Origin: Planctomycetota bacterium
GTDB lineage: Bacteria; Planctomycetota; UBA1135; GCA-002686595
Reading direction: 5' to 3'
Length of the DNA: 64,000 bases
Assembly: GCA_029259635.1 (NCBI GenBank)
Contig: JAJDEU010000055.1
Coordinates: 1 to 64,000 of the forward strand
The translations under genes were made by a program, and so were the position numbers. Of this stretch, positions 27,401 to 36,457 are shown one piece after another. Numbering within the stretch: position 1 is the first letter of the stretch; each line of letters opens with the position of its first letter. The notes below the pieces were generated by a model. That model saw only the letters and a program-made list of their open reading frames with translations, was not told the origin of the DNA and did not search any database.

Positions 27401-28249
27401 CTAATTCAAGAAGGGAAACAGCCAGCCGGGTGACGGCTTCGGCGAACTCGGTGCTCGAGCCGCGGGCCGCCTGCGAACGGCGGGCTCCAACTGGACCGCA
27501 GCCGTTTTTTGGGGAGCCGGGCGGGATCGATCGGAGAGTCGATGGCTGGTACGCAAGAGCTTCGGCAGGTTGCGGTCCAGCCACTTCACCGCCCTCGAAT
27601 ACTCGGGATAGTTTTGCTCCCACCGCTTGAAGACTTGTCCGTGGTGAACCGCGCGGCCGGTCGAGCCACGCTCTGACGGCAGAGCGGCATGCAGGAGCTC
27701 GTGAAAGAGCACGTACCGAAGGAACCACTCGGGAACCCAGTTCTGATCGAGGACCGGGTGGACTCGAATTAAGTCGTCGGCGGCGATGTAGCAGCCGAGT
27801 TGAAGCGAACGGCGTGCGCGCGTTCGAGTTCTGCGCCCCCAAGTCACGGCGGGGAGCGAGTCCAGTTCGGGAAGGTGAGTCGGGTGACCTTTGAGCTCCA
27901 GCGCAATGGGGGTGAGGTCGTGGTGATCGCCGAGCGGGCAAATCGAGATGCGGCGGTTCGCTGCGGGCGGCAGCTGTTCGACCGCGGTCTCGATCCAAGC
28001 GTCGAGCAGAGCTGCGGACTTGCGCGCGCGGCGTCCGACTCGAAGCCAGTGCGCGACGGCGGCTCGAACTTCCTCGGGAGCCTCCGAGAAGAACGAGCTC
28101 AAGCGGACGTTGAGAACCGATGCGCCGCCGATGAGGCTGGGCTTGTGGGATGCCTCTAAGACGCGTTGTCGCGCACGACCGAAGCGCACGTGAACCGTGC
28201 TGTCCAGTTCCCTCGAGAGGAACGCGCTCCACTCCCCCTCATTGAACAC
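27401..28249 (-). CDS. SprT-like zinc metallopeptidase
   Basis: A 282-residue protein with a zinc site resembling SprT/Spartan: HELLH at 183-187 in the context WFLRYVLFHELLHAALPS, then His202/203 in AVHHGQVFKRWE as the third ligand. The upstream IRVHPVLDQNWVPEWFLRYV segment is also family-like. The 70-residue C-terminus is rich in Arg/Pro/Ala and probably disordered. It starts with GTG. No signal peptide is visible, so a cytoplasmic DNA- or protein-associated role is likely. The physiological substrate is unknown. Confidence 0.75.
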   Translation of the reverse strand: MFNEGEWSAFLSRELDSTVHVRFGRARQRVLEASHKPSLIGGASVLNVRLSSFFSEAPEEVRAAVAHWLRVGRRARKSAALLDAWIETAVEQLPPAANRRISICPLGDHHDLTPIALELKGHPTHLPELDSLPAVTWGRRTRTRARRSLQLGCYIAADDLIRVHPVLDQNWVPEWFLRYVLFHELLHAALPSERGSTGRAVHHGQVFKRWEQNYPEYSRAVKWLDRNLPKLLRTSHRLSDRSRPAPQKTAAVQLEPAVRRRPAARAPSSPKPSPGWLFPFLN

Positions 28250-28292
28250 GCTCGCATTCTAAGGGAGGCCCTGGCTCAAAGAGAAGGCCTGT

Positions 28293-30305
28293 TTATTGGC
28301 TACGCCCGCCGAGATTCAAATCCTGCGTGAACTCCTGTCCACGCCCGATTCGGAAGTTCACTTCCGAATTCTTGATATCGACGATGGGACCAAAGATGTC
28401 GCCGCCCTTACTGGGACGGGAACCGCAGAGGTTATAGGAACCCTCGGGGACATTACGGAGGATGAAACGTCCTTCCGAATTCGATCGAGCTTCCATATGC
28501 ATGTCAAAGTCGTCCGCGGTGGAGCGCAGTTGAACGGTTGCACCCGAGAGCGGATCGCCCGCTTCGTCGTAGACGATTCCTCGAATCGTGCTGCCGGGTA
28601 GGAGCTGAATCTTTCCGGCATCTGTCGGGACTCCTTCGGAGACTCGGAGATTGTTCAGCGTGGCGAGCGGGAATTGGGGGTGCTGAACCTGAATCTGATA
28701 AATCTCGGGTGCGAGCATGGAGAGCTCGAACCGACCATCTTTTCCCGAGCGCGTATTTTGCGGCGTTGTTCTCCGCGGCATCCCGTCTCCGAACATGCGC
28801 ATCAGAGGGTTGTCCTGAAAGTTGTTGTCCTGGGTGGTGATGACGGCGCCGGACAGCGGCTCTCCAGTTGTCGCGTTCACAACGATTCCGACAATCGTCC
28901 CGCCCGAGCTCATTTGAATGAGGACGTCGGTGGTCGTGAGACCTTGGGTGACTTCGAAATCTTCGGAGTAGGTGTCCGCGTACCCGGCCGCGGCGACCTT
29001 GATGCTAAAGCGTCCTTCATTAACCCCCGTCAAGGTGAAGGTGCCGTCCTCGGAATCGAACTTCTTCTCTTTGACTTTGCGACCATAAGCGGCGCTATTC
29101 GCGATGTACTGGTGCAGGCTGAGCGTGAAACTGACTACGGGCTCTCCGGAGAGTCCGACGACACGCCCCATGACGGTGCCTTGTTCGGCCAGCTCAATCT
29201 GAATGTCGCTTTTCGGAGCTTCGACTCGATTGAGTCGCTCCGTCTTTAGGCCTTCGGCATTCGCGATCAACGCGTAGCTACCCGAAACCAAATTGGGGAT
29301 CTCGAATCGGCCGGCGGCGTTGGTGATTCCCTCACTGCTTAGAGTCTGGGGCTGTTGGTAGCCAATGACGCGAATCACGGCGCCCTCAACAGGGGAACGG
29401 TCCGGGCCGAGCACGATGCCGGCCAAGGTTTCGCCGGGCGACAAGCGAAAGTCGACCGTGTTCGTACCGTTCGCTCCATCAACGAGCAGATTGCGCTCCG
29501 TCTGTGTGCCGAAAGTGTCGGCACTTGCGGAGAGATGCCAGGACTCGTCCGGTGTGAGATTCAGGAAACGGTAGTAGCCCTGGGCATTGGTCTCGACGGT
29601 GAACTCCGTATCGGCCTCGTGATCTTTTCTGGGATTCATGAGTGCCGGCGTAATGGACGAGCTGAGCACGATGGTGGCTTTCTCGATCGGACCACCTTCG
29701 ATGCTGTGCACGTAGCCGTGCAGCATGATCCCTTCCCGAAGAGTGATGTCCCAATGGGTCTCCCCGACAAACGCGACTGGTACCATATTGTCGCGGTACT
29801 GGCTGAACTCTTCGTGCTTGGTGACGAGCGAGTAGTCGCCCGGTTTCAGATTCTTGAAGGCGTAGCGCCCGTCAGCGTCGGTCTTGGTGGAGCGCTTCCG
29901 CTTGGTGCGGTCGGCGAGTGCTCCCATCGCCCGACGAAGTTCGAGCATCCCCGATTGGATTCCTCCTTCAGTCAGGAGTAACGACGCGCCTTCAATCGGA
30001 AGCCCGTCCGGATCGAGAACGCGACCGCTGAGCGAGTTGTCGAAATTCTCCGTCGACTGGGCAACAGCTACGCGCTCGTTGTCTTGACTGATCGCGCGTC
30101 GGTCGCTCTCCACTTTCGGCCGATCGATGGTCTTGGGCTGGGTCAGATCCTCTGCGACGGGTGCGTCGGGCCGGGAGGTCTGGACGGTGGGTGCCGTCTC
30201 GGCGAGTACCGGCTCGGGATCCGTGTTTCCATCCAGCGCGAAGATCGAGAAGAGAAGAACGGCGACGGCGATGATCACCAAGCTGATGACGAGAAGAGGA
30301 CGCAT
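28293..30305 (-). CDS. membrane-anchored protein with repeated carboxypeptidase-regulatory-like domains
   Basis: A 670-residue protein with an N-terminal anchor (MRPLLVISLVIIAVAVLLFSIFAL), a Pro/Thr-rich spacer and six or more CarboxypepD_reg-like beta-sandwich repeats. Each repeat opens like SGRVLDPDGLPIEGASLLL, GIVLGPDRSPVEGAVIRVIG or GIVYDEAGDPLSGATVQLRS and continues with 'TDADGRYAFKNLKPGDYSLV'. Such repeats serve as surface or periplasmic scaffolds. The open frame extends 51 bases upstream, but ATG 30305 gives a clean anchor. No enzymatic domain is present. Confidence 0.85.
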   Translation of the reverse strand: MRPLLVISLVIIAVAVLLFSIFALDGNTDPEPVLAETAPTVQTSRPDAPVAEDLTQPKTIDRPKVESDRRAISQDNERVAVAQSTENFDNSLSGRVLDPDGLPIEGASLLLTEGGIQSGMLELRRAMGALADRTKRKRSTKTDADGRYAFKNLKPGDYSLVTKHEEFSQYRDNMVPVAFVGETHWDITLREGIMLHGYVHSIEGGPIEKATIVLSSSITPALMNPRKDHEADTEFTVETNAQGYYRFLNLTPDESWHLSASADTFGTQTERNLLVDGANGTNTVDFRLSPGETLAGIVLGPDRSPVEGAVIRVIGYQQPQTLSSEGITNAAGRFEIPNLVSGSYALIANAEGLKTERLNRVEAPKSDIQIELAEQGTVMGRVVGLSGEPVVSFTLSLHQYIANSAAYGRKVKEKKFDSEDGTFTLTGVNEGRFSIKVAAAGYADTYSEDFEVTQGLTTTDVLIQMSSGGTIVGIVVNATTGEPLSGAVITTQDNNFQDNPLMRMFGDGMPRRTTPQNTRSGKDGRFELSMLAPEIYQIQVQHPQFPLATLNNLRVSEGVPTDAGKIQLLPGSTIRGIVYDEAGDPLSGATVQLRSTADDFDMHMEARSNSEGRFILRNVPEGSYNLCGSRPSKGGDIFGPIVDIKNSEVNFRIGRGQEFTQDLNLGGRSQ

Positions 30306-30619
30306 GACGAGGGTTGGGTTTTGGGGGCAGCGGGTGCTTCCCGGCTCATGGGCCAAGAGTCACGAAGCCGAGAGACACGAAGTCGACGATTTGTACGTGC
30401 TGGAGGCGAGGATGGAGAAGCGCATTCTCCGTAGACGCAATGTATCCATCGGACGCCGCTAGTCCCGCGCTTCTTCCCTCTAGATCGAGAATGCGTAGCC
30501 GATAGCTGAGCCCGATTTGAGCTCTATAGGCCGTTTTGTGGCGGCGAGGCCGGGAACCTCCTCGCGTAGGGGCGCCGAGCGGATGAGCGCTCGTGGACCC
30601 AGCCATCGCCGACGATGGA

Positions 30620-31150
30620 CTAGCGGCTGCCCGCGTGGAGAGCCGGGCCGGGCCAGATCGCCTCACAGTAGGAGCGGTAGGCGAGAAAGTAGCCGAGCAG
30701 GAGCAGCGGGAAGTCGAGTCGTTTGTAGACCTCAAGCTTGGAATTTCTCCCCATCCACGGGGCGGTGATCCGAGCGGCTTCTCCCGTTCGTGGGGCAAAG
30801 AGCCCCCAGCTCTTCTTCCAACCGCGGAGCGGAACAAGGTGGAACGGCTTGCCTCCGGTGTGCAACTGGAGGGTGCGCGGGAAAAAGCCGTCGCGTTCCG
30901 AAGAGCCAATCCACTCCCGGCCGCTCGACCACATGGAAAACTGTGCGCGCCTCAAGCCGGGATCGCGGCTGATCGTGAGGACAGCGCCTTTCTCCGGTGT
31001 GTAGACCCCCGAAATGATGAGCCCCCAGGCGTTGCGACGCATCTCGAGTAAGCCGACGCGGCCCTGCTCGTCATGGATCTCGTGACGCGAGCTCCACAGC
31101 CCGCTCACGCGGGTGGTGTAGATGTTCTTAGGGGTCGGAAGATCAGTCAT
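30620..31150 (-). CDS. conserved-looking hypothetical protein
   Basis: A 176-residue protein without a signal peptide. It is rich in aromatic and basic residues in alternating beta patterns (HEIHDEQGRVGLLEMRRNAWGLIISGVY, then LVPLRGWKKSWGLFAP), suggesting a compact beta-barrel such as a tubby/LURP-like fold; this is only an impression. A hydrophobic segment near the C-terminus (LDFPLLLLGYFLAYRSYCEAIW) may anchor it. It does not overlap other real genes. I do not recognise the family. Confidence 0.6.
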   Translation of the reverse strand: MTDLPTPKNIYTTRVSGLWSSRHEIHDEQGRVGLLEMRRNAWGLIISGVYTPEKGAVLTISRDPGLRRAQFSMWSSGREWIGSSERDGFFPRTLQLHTGGKPFHLVPLRGWKKSWGLFAPRTGEAARITAPWMGRNSKLEVYKRLDFPLLLLGYFLAYRSYCEAIWPGPALHAGSR

Positions 31151-31335
31151 GTCGAGGGGGCCCTGCGCGAAGGGACCGAGCCAGCGGGCGGGGCGAAGGA
31201 GACTTGAATGCGGTGAGGGGCTTCTAGTGCCGCGAAAGCCTATCCGCGGTGAGAGGGGAGGGAGCGACTTTATTAGGGGAACTTGGGTCGGACCCCGCCT
31301 CCGTCAGCCTGCGGATCCCGGGTCGTTCCGAATGC

Positions 31336-32523
31336 CTAATCGAGCAGGGGAGAGAGGCTCCTGAGCTGGCCGATCGCTTTGAGGGCGAGCTCGGCCGCCC
31401 GGTCGAGCCCGGCGGGTGTGGTCAGCCGAGAGAGCGAGAAGCGCAGCGTGCCGAGCGCGAGGTCTTCCTCGACGCCCATCGCCGCCAAGACGTGGCTGAC
31501 GCCGCGGGTGCTCGAGCTGCAGGCGGAGCCGGTGGAGGCGGCGACGCCGTACTCCGCGAGGAGGGCAACCGCCGAATCGCCGGAGATACCCGGAAAGCCG
31601 AGGCTGGTGGTCGAGGCGACGCGCGGCGCTCCGCTGCCGTGAATCTCGGTATCGGGGAGCGCTTGAAGGAAGCGCTTCTCAAGCCCGTCTCTAAGCTCGC
31701 CCAGCGCACCGGTCGCCGCTTCGTCTTGAACGAAGGCCAGCGCGAGTTCCGCCGCCCGACCGGCTCCGACAATCGCCGGAACGTTTTCCGTTCCCGCGCG
31801 TCGGTCGAGCTCCTGCGGTCCACCCCGAAAGAGAGCGGTGAAGGGATAGTCGCTCCTGACCCACAACATTCCAGAGCCCTTTGGGCCGTGAAATTTGTGC
31901 GCACTGATCGAGACCATGTCGACGGGGAACTCGGCCACCTTCATCAAGAGCTTGCCGGCTGCTTGCATGGCATCGAGGTGAAAGCTCGCGCCCCGATCCC
32001 GACAGGCTGCGCCGATCGTTCGAAGGCTCTCTTCGGGAGTGATCACTCCCGTCTCATTGTTCACCCACTGCAGAGTGACGAGAGCGCAATCTTCATCGAT
32101 CAGAGCGAGCGCTTGATCGACGTTCAACCGACCGTCACGATCGACCTCGACTTGGACAACTTCGTAGCCCGCTTCGGCTTGAAGGAATTCGAGCGGCTCG
32201 AGAACCGCCGGGTGCTCCACCGCGCTGGTGACGATGCGCTTGCGCTTCGGCGTGTGCGCGCGAGAGGCGTGAATCGCAGAATGGATGGACTCGGTTCCAC
32301 CGGAGGTAAACAGAACCTCTCGGGGCGAGCGCGCTCCAAAAAGCCGAGCGACGGAGCTCCGTGCGGAGGCCAGTGCGTCCGCAGCTTCGGTGCCCAAGCC
32401 GTGCTGGCTCGACGGGTTTCCGCAGCTCGACTGCAGAAACGGAAGCATGGCTTCGAGAACTTCGGCAGCGACAAAAGTGGTCGCGTTGTTATCGAGGTAG
32501 AGAGTGGATGCGTCCACGATCAC
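31336..32523 (-). CDS. cysteine desulfurase (NifS/IscS type)
   Basis: A PLP enzyme of 395 residues that removes sulfur from cysteine for Fe-S cluster or thio-nucleotide synthesis. Motifs: YLDNNATTFV at the N-terminus, SGGTESIHSAIHA, SAVEHPAV, the PLP Lys in SISAHKFHGPKGSGML, and the catalytic Cys in ASTGSACSSSTRG. The length fits NifS/IscS. It starts with GTG 6 bases after the merR-like gene on the same strand, so the two form an operon. No IscU or SufU scaffold is in the window. Confidence 0.93.
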   Translation of the reverse strand: MIVDASTLYLDNNATTFVAAEVLEAMLPFLQSSCGNPSSQHGLGTEAADALASARSSVARLFGARSPREVLFTSGGTESIHSAIHASRAHTPKRKRIVTSAVEHPAVLEPLEFLQAEAGYEVVQVEVDRDGRLNVDQALALIDEDCALVTLQWVNNETGVITPEESLRTIGAACRDRGASFHLDAMQAAGKLLMKVAEFPVDMVSISAHKFHGPKGSGMLWVRSDYPFTALFRGGPQELDRRAGTENVPAIVGAGRAAELALAFVQDEAATGALGELRDGLEKRFLQALPDTEIHGSGAPRVASTTSLGFPGISGDSAVALLAEYGVAASTGSACSSSTRGVSHVLAAMGVEEDLALGTLRFSLSRLTTPAGLDRAAELALKAIGQLRSLSPLLD

Positions 32524-32529
32524 GACGGG

Positions 32530-33003
32530 CTAGTAGAGAGCGCTCAAATCGTTGGGGAGCGCGCGGCCTGTCTTCACACAGGGCTCGCAGTAGTTGTTCT
32601 CGGGACGGGGGCTGTGATCGCAGCCCTGGCACTCAAGCAACTTGGAGAGAGCTTCGGAGACGTGCTCGCGCTCTTCCGTCAAGTGAGCCATGTGCTCATC
32701 GATCAGCCGCTGTCTCTCAATCAGGGCATTGCGCACGCGCCCGAGCATCAACTTAGCTTCCTCGGGACTGCGTCGCGTATCCATCAGCTTGCCGATGCTC
32801 GCGAGCTCGAGCCCGAGGGCTTGCAAGTCGCGAATCATGCGCAGGCGATTGAGGTCGGATCGACGGTAGTAGCGAAAGCCCCCGTCGCTGCGCGCGGTGG
32901 GCGACATCAAGCCCAGCTGCTCGTAGTAGCGCAGGGTTCGGAGATTGGTTTCGCCGAGGCGGGCGAAGTCACCAATTCTCAAGCAGTCGTTCGGGATTCC
33001 CAT
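32530..33003 (-). CDS. MerR-family regulator with C-terminal zinc-ribbon-like Cys pairs
   Basis: A 157-residue regulator. The N-terminal winged helix (LRIGDFARLGETNLRTLRYYEQLGLMSP, then GGFRYYRRSDLNRLRMIRDLQALG) and the long dimerisation helix are typical of MerR. The C-terminal effector region has two CxxC pairs, Cys125/Cys128 (CQGC) and Cys139/Cys142 (CEPC), which should bind a metal, probably Zn, or a thiol-reactive signal. It is the first gene of an operon with cysteine desulfurase, so control of sulfur or Fe-S supply is a reasonable inference. Confidence 0.88.
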   Translation of the reverse strand: MGIPNDCLRIGDFARLGETNLRTLRYYEQLGLMSPTARSDGGFRYYRRSDLNRLRMIRDLQALGLELASIGKLMDTRRSPEEAKLMLGRVRNALIERQRLIDEHMAHLTEEREHVSEALSKLLECQGCDHSPRPENNYCEPCVKTGRALPNDLSALY

Positions 33004-33563
33004 GGTCGTGGTTGGAGAGGGGCGGAGCGCCAGCGGGGCGATCCTGGTTTTGAACTATACAGCTCTGGTGAGGTTCCGGGATGGAGGTGGCATTGTAGGG
33101 GCCTTGAGGGCGGGGTTCGCCATGTTCGATGGTCACTTTCGACCGTGGACCGCGGCCGAGCCGGAGCTCACAGCTTGGCACAAGGGAACTGACTGGCTTC
33201 CGTGTGGAATCCAAATCTCCAAGTCTGTGCGAACACTGGGCTTGAAGAGCGTTTGGGCTCGGCGAGGCCCCCGGAACCGGAAATCGAACCTATCACAGGC
33301 GTGAGCCGGAACTTACGCAGGGCTTTCCACACGGAAACCAGTCAGTTCCAAAGCTCCACCATTGCGGACTGCTAGGATCGAACCTCGCAGAGAGTACGGG
33401 GTGAATCCGCGCCTCTTTTCGGCTAGAAAAGCCTCCGCACAAATCCGAAGCAGGGGGCCGCGCGGAGGTGACACCCGCTCGCACGAAGGCTCGCTCACGA
33501 AGGCCTCTGCCCACTTCACCTGCGATTGGTCCGCTCCAAAACTCCCTCACTCCAAACCCTACG
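33004..33563. other. 560-base intergenic region with a long inverted repeat
   Basis: The region separates the divergent merR-like and YugP-like genes. It holds no credible gene. On the minus strand TATAGT (33054-33059) is a possible -10 box for the merR operon. A 25-bp near-perfect inverted repeat (33185-33209 and 33325-33349) encloses 115 bases, and a motif shared with 36354-36382 overlaps its right end. Confidence 0.5.
33185..33349. repeat. 25-bp inverted repeat with 115-base spacer
   Basis: GGAACTGACTGG at 33185 continues through 33209, and 33325-33349 is its reverse complement with one mismatch in 25 bases. No transposase or open frame lies between the arms. It could be a non-autonomous element or a long regulatory hairpin; its size is small for either. 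Confidence 0.6.
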
Positions 33564-34280
33564 ATGTTTTTCTACGGCATTGATCCTTATTTCCTCATCG
33601 CCAGCCTTATCGGCATCGTCATCTCCATGGCGGCGAGCGCTCGCGTCAAGCTGGCCTTTAACAAGTACGCCAAGGTGGGCGTTCGAAGTGGCATGACCGG
33701 AGCCGAGGCCGCGATGGCGGTTGCTCGTGCAGGCGGAGCCCACGACGTAACGGTAGAACGCCACCAAGGCTTCTTGAGCGACCACTACGATCCGCGCACC
33801 AAGACTCTGCGACTCTCGCCGGACGTTCACGACGGACGCTCGATCTCCTCGATCGCCGTAGCGGCTCATGAAGCGGGTCACTCGATCCAGGACGTCGAGG
33901 AGTACGCTCCCCTCGGGTTTCGATCCTTCCTCGTGCCGGTCGCCAATCTGGGCAGCCGGGTTTGGTGGATACCGATCTTGCTCGGCAGTATCTTCGCTGG
34001 AAGCTCGCGCGGCGATGGGGACTTCAGCAACACGTGGATGAACATCGGAGTCTTGATGTTCTCCGCGGTGGTCTTGTTTCAACTCGTCACGCTACCGGTC
34101 GAGTTCAATGCGACCAGCCGCGCGAAAGCTGTTCTGGCCCAGACCGGGATCGTCTCGACACAAGAGGAAGCGATCGGGGTGAATAAAGTTCTGGATGCGG
34201 CCGCGATGACCTACGTCGCCGCTGCGCTGGCTTCTATTCTGCAGCTGGTGGCCCTCTTGCTTCGAGCCCGCGACAACTGA
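33564..34280 (+). CDS. YugP-like membrane zinc metallopeptidase
   Basis: A 238-residue membrane protein of the YugP/DUF2267-independent neutral zinc peptidase group. It starts with the typical MFFYGIDPYFLIASLIGIVISMAASARVK, then VRSGMTGAEAAMAVARAGG and the zinc motif HEAGH at residues 102-106 (VAAHEAGHSIQDVEEYAPLGFRS). Later hydrophobic segments are VLMFSAVVLFQLVTLPVEF and AAALASILQLVALLL. The conserved phrase LPVEFNATSRAKAVL supports the family. The substrate is unknown. ATG 33564 is used because the conserved N-terminus begins there. Confidence 0.9.
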   Translation: MFFYGIDPYFLIASLIGIVISMAASARVKLAFNKYAKVGVRSGMTGAEAAMAVARAGGAHDVTVERHQGFLSDHYDPRTKTLRLSPDVHDGRSISSIAVAAHEAGHSIQDVEEYAPLGFRSFLVPVANLGSRVWWIPILLGSIFAGSSRGDGDFSNTWMNIGVLMFSAVVLFQLVTLPVEFNATSRAKAVLAQTGIVSTQEEAIGVNKVLDAAAMTYVAAALASILQLVALLLRARDN

Positions 34281-34390
34281 GGTTTTCCCGCCCTAGCTTC
34301 TGACCAAAGCTGGGACTCTTCTCGGCTCCCTCGACTTCACTTCAAGATCGACGAAGACCGGGCTCGATAGGGCGGGGTGAGGTCATCATC

Positions 34391-34558
34391 ATGATTCAGT
34401 CCGTCTCTAGTACGGTCGCCAGCGTGCTGGCGGCTACCCCCGCCCCGGTCCCCGCCGCAGCAAATGCTTCGGCTCAGGGCATCGTCCGCGATTCGGCCAC
34501 GATCTCTCCCGAGGGGAGAGCGCTCCTGGCCGCCGAGCAGTCCGAAGCCCAGACCTGA
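34391..34558 (+). CDS. small protein of 55 residues, unknown
   Basis: ATG 34391 opens a 55-codon frame reading MIQSVSSTVASVLAATPAP ... ending ATISPEGRALLAAEQSEAQT. The start follows a GAGGTCATCATC leader with GAGG about 10 bases before the ATG. An Ala/Pro-rich middle joins two ordered-looking ends; the C-terminal D-S-A-T-I-S-P-E-G-R-A-L-L-A-A resembles short motifs seen in small motility-associated proteins, but I cannot assign it. A strong terminator hairpin follows 36 bases after the stop, which supports a real transcript. Confidence 0.55.
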   Translation: MIQSVSSTVASVLAATPAPVPAAANASAQGIVRDSATISPEGRALLAAEQSEAQT

Positions 34559-34594
34559 GGCTGATTCGAGCATCGCCCGTGTGGCGAGATCATG

Positions 34595-34631
34595 AAGGGG
34601 CCGGCGGGACGACAAGTTCCGCCGGCCCCTT
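34595..34631 (+). terminator. GC-rich terminator hairpin
   Basis: A perfect 13-bp stem is formed by AAGGGGCCGGCGG (34595-34607) and CCGCCGGCCCCTT (34619-34631) with an 11-base loop. It is followed by CGCCTTTCT, a weak T-tract. It lies between the 55-residue gene and pgi. Confidence 0.75.
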
Positions 34632-34824
34632 CGCCTTTCTGCTGAGTGGAGGAGCATTCTCGCCGGGCGAGAGCTGATCAAGCGTGTTCAGGTTGCGAGC
34701 CAACTTGTACCGTACCGGGCCGCCGCGCCACCGCGCTACTGAGACCCCTTCGACCCACTCGGCACTTCCGCCGCGGGTCGAGATCCCTCGGGCAACCCGC
34801 CCGCAGCATACGAGGAGCACCGTT

Positions 34825-36219
34825 TTGAGCCGCGTCCGATTCGACTACACCCACGTCATGTCCGATCTCATCGGTCCCGAGCACGGCGTCACCGACAGCG
34901 ATCTTCAAGTCGAGGCCCCGCACGCGGGTGCCGCGCTCAAGAGCGTGCTCGCACGTCGCGAGGAAGACCTGCGCTGGCTCGACCTGCCGTACCAAACCGC
35001 GGTCCACGACGAGATTCTCGAGTACGCCGCCTCCGTCAAGGGACGCTTCAAGAACGTCGTGGTCCTCGGTATCGGCGGTTCGGCGCTCGGCAACATCGCA
35101 CTGCATGACGCGCTCAACGGACCCTTTCATAATTTGAATCCGCCCGAGGGCATTCCGCGTCTGTTCGTGCTCGACAATATCGATGCAGAGCTGATCGCTG
35201 GATTCCTCGAGAGCTTTGACGTCACCGAGACGCTGTTCAACGTGATCAGTAAATCCGGCGGCACAGCGGAGACGATGAGCCAGTTCCTCATCTTCCGCGA
35301 AGCGATCCTTCAGAAGCTCGGCGCGGATGCTCTCAAAGATCAGATGGTGATCACGACGGACGAGAAGAACGGAGTCCTGCGTGAGATCGTCGGGCGCGAG
35401 GGTTATCGATCCTTCATCGTTCCCGATGGTGTTGGCGGCCGTTTCAGCGTGTTGTCGCCCGTGGGGCTCTTGCCGGCCGCGCTGGTCGGGATCGACATCA
35501 AAGCGCTCTGCGCGGGTGCCGCGGAGATGGACGAGCGCTGCCGCTCGACGGATATCCTCAAAAACCCCGCGCTCTTGCATTCGTCGATTCAGACGCTGAT
35601 GCACCGCGACAAGGACAAAAACATCTCGGTCATGTTCTCCTACAGCCATCGCCTTAAGAGCATGGCCGACTGGTACGCGCAGCTGCTCGCCGAGTCGATC
35701 GGCAAGCGCAAGAGCAAAGAGGGCAAGGATATCTACACTGGCCCGACGCCCGTTCGCGCGGTCGGCGTGACGGATCAACACAGCCAGGTGCAGCTCTACG
35801 TCGAGGGCACCGAGGACAAGTGGTTCACCTTCCTGTCCGTCGACGAGCCCGACGTGAACGTCACAATTCCGAAAGCTTTCGACGACCTCGAAGGCGTGAG
35901 CTATCTCGGTGGGCGCACCTTGACCGAGCTCTTCCAGGCCGAGCGCGACGGCACGCGCATCGCGCTCGCCGAAGCCGAACGCCCGACCGCGACGATTCAC
36001 TTCGACAAGGTCGACGCGCACGCGATCGGTCAGTTGATCTTCATGCTCGAGCTCTCGGTGGCCGTCATGGGCGAGCACTACAAGGTCGACGCCTTCGACC
36101 AGCCCGGCGTCGAAGCCGGTAAGGTCGCCGCCTACGCGCTGATGGGACGCGACGGCTACGAGGAGCGTCGCGCGGAGATCGAGTCGTCGAAGGGCGATTG
36201 GAAAACCCGCGAGGTTTAG
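34825..36219 (+). CDS. pgi: glucose-6-phosphate isomerase
   Basis: Interconverts glucose 6-phosphate and fructose 6-phosphate. The 464-residue protein shows VVVLGIGGSALGNIALHDAL, the phosphate loop SKSGGTAETM, DGVGGRFSVLSPVGLLPAAL, and the C-terminal VDAFDQPGVEAGK with the active-site Gln/Lys region. The length of about 460 residues matches the shorter Bacillus-like PGI group. The start is taken as TTG 34825 because GAGGAG sits 7 bases before it; ATG 34858 is possible. Confidence 0.95.
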   Translation: MSRVRFDYTHVMSDLIGPEHGVTDSDLQVEAPHAGAALKSVLARREEDLRWLDLPYQTAVHDEILEYAASVKGRFKNVVVLGIGGSALGNIALHDALNGPFHNLNPPEGIPRLFVLDNIDAELIAGFLESFDVTETLFNVISKSGGTAETMSQFLIFREAILQKLGADALKDQMVITTDEKNGVLREIVGREGYRSFIVPDGVGGRFSVLSPVGLLPAALVGIDIKALCAGAAEMDERCRSTDILKNPALLHSSIQTLMHRDKDKNISVMFSYSHRLKSMADWYAQLLAESIGKRKSKEGKDIYTGPTPVRAVGVTDQHSQVQLYVEGTEDKWFTFLSVDEPDVNVTIPKAFDDLEGVSYLGGRTLTELFQAERDGTRIALAEAERPTATIHFDKVDAHAIGQLIFMLELSVAVMGEHYKVDAFDQPGVEAGKVAAYALMGRDGYEERRAEIESSKGDWKTREV

Positions 36220-36457
36220 CAGCTCGTGGCAAAAGTCATTCGCCCCATGAGCGGCGCCCTTCAGGCCAGGTCGGCACTCGAAAAGCTCGCTGAATCTACG
36301 GATTCGGCTGCGTTTTCGAGCGCCAACCTGACCAGAATTTCGCGGCTCATGAACCAAAGCACTTTCACCACGGACTGCTAGGCCGTCCGTTCATGGGACG
36401 CGGACGGGCGCTCAAGGGAAACCGACCATCCGTCGAGAGGTTTCTCTGGAGCCCTCC

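Noticed and set aside
31249-33192. 647-residue plus-strand open frame opposite merR and cysteine desulfurase
   Set aside because: Both minus-strand genes have clear family motifs; the plus frame has none.
33270-33300. tRNA-like T-arm GGTTCGATTTCC on the minus strand
   Set aside because: The five-base stem does not pair and no acceptor or anticodon arm surrounds it.
34678-36357. 559-residue minus-strand open frame opposite pgi
   Set aside because: pgi is unmistakable on the plus strand, and the antisense product has no motif or start context.
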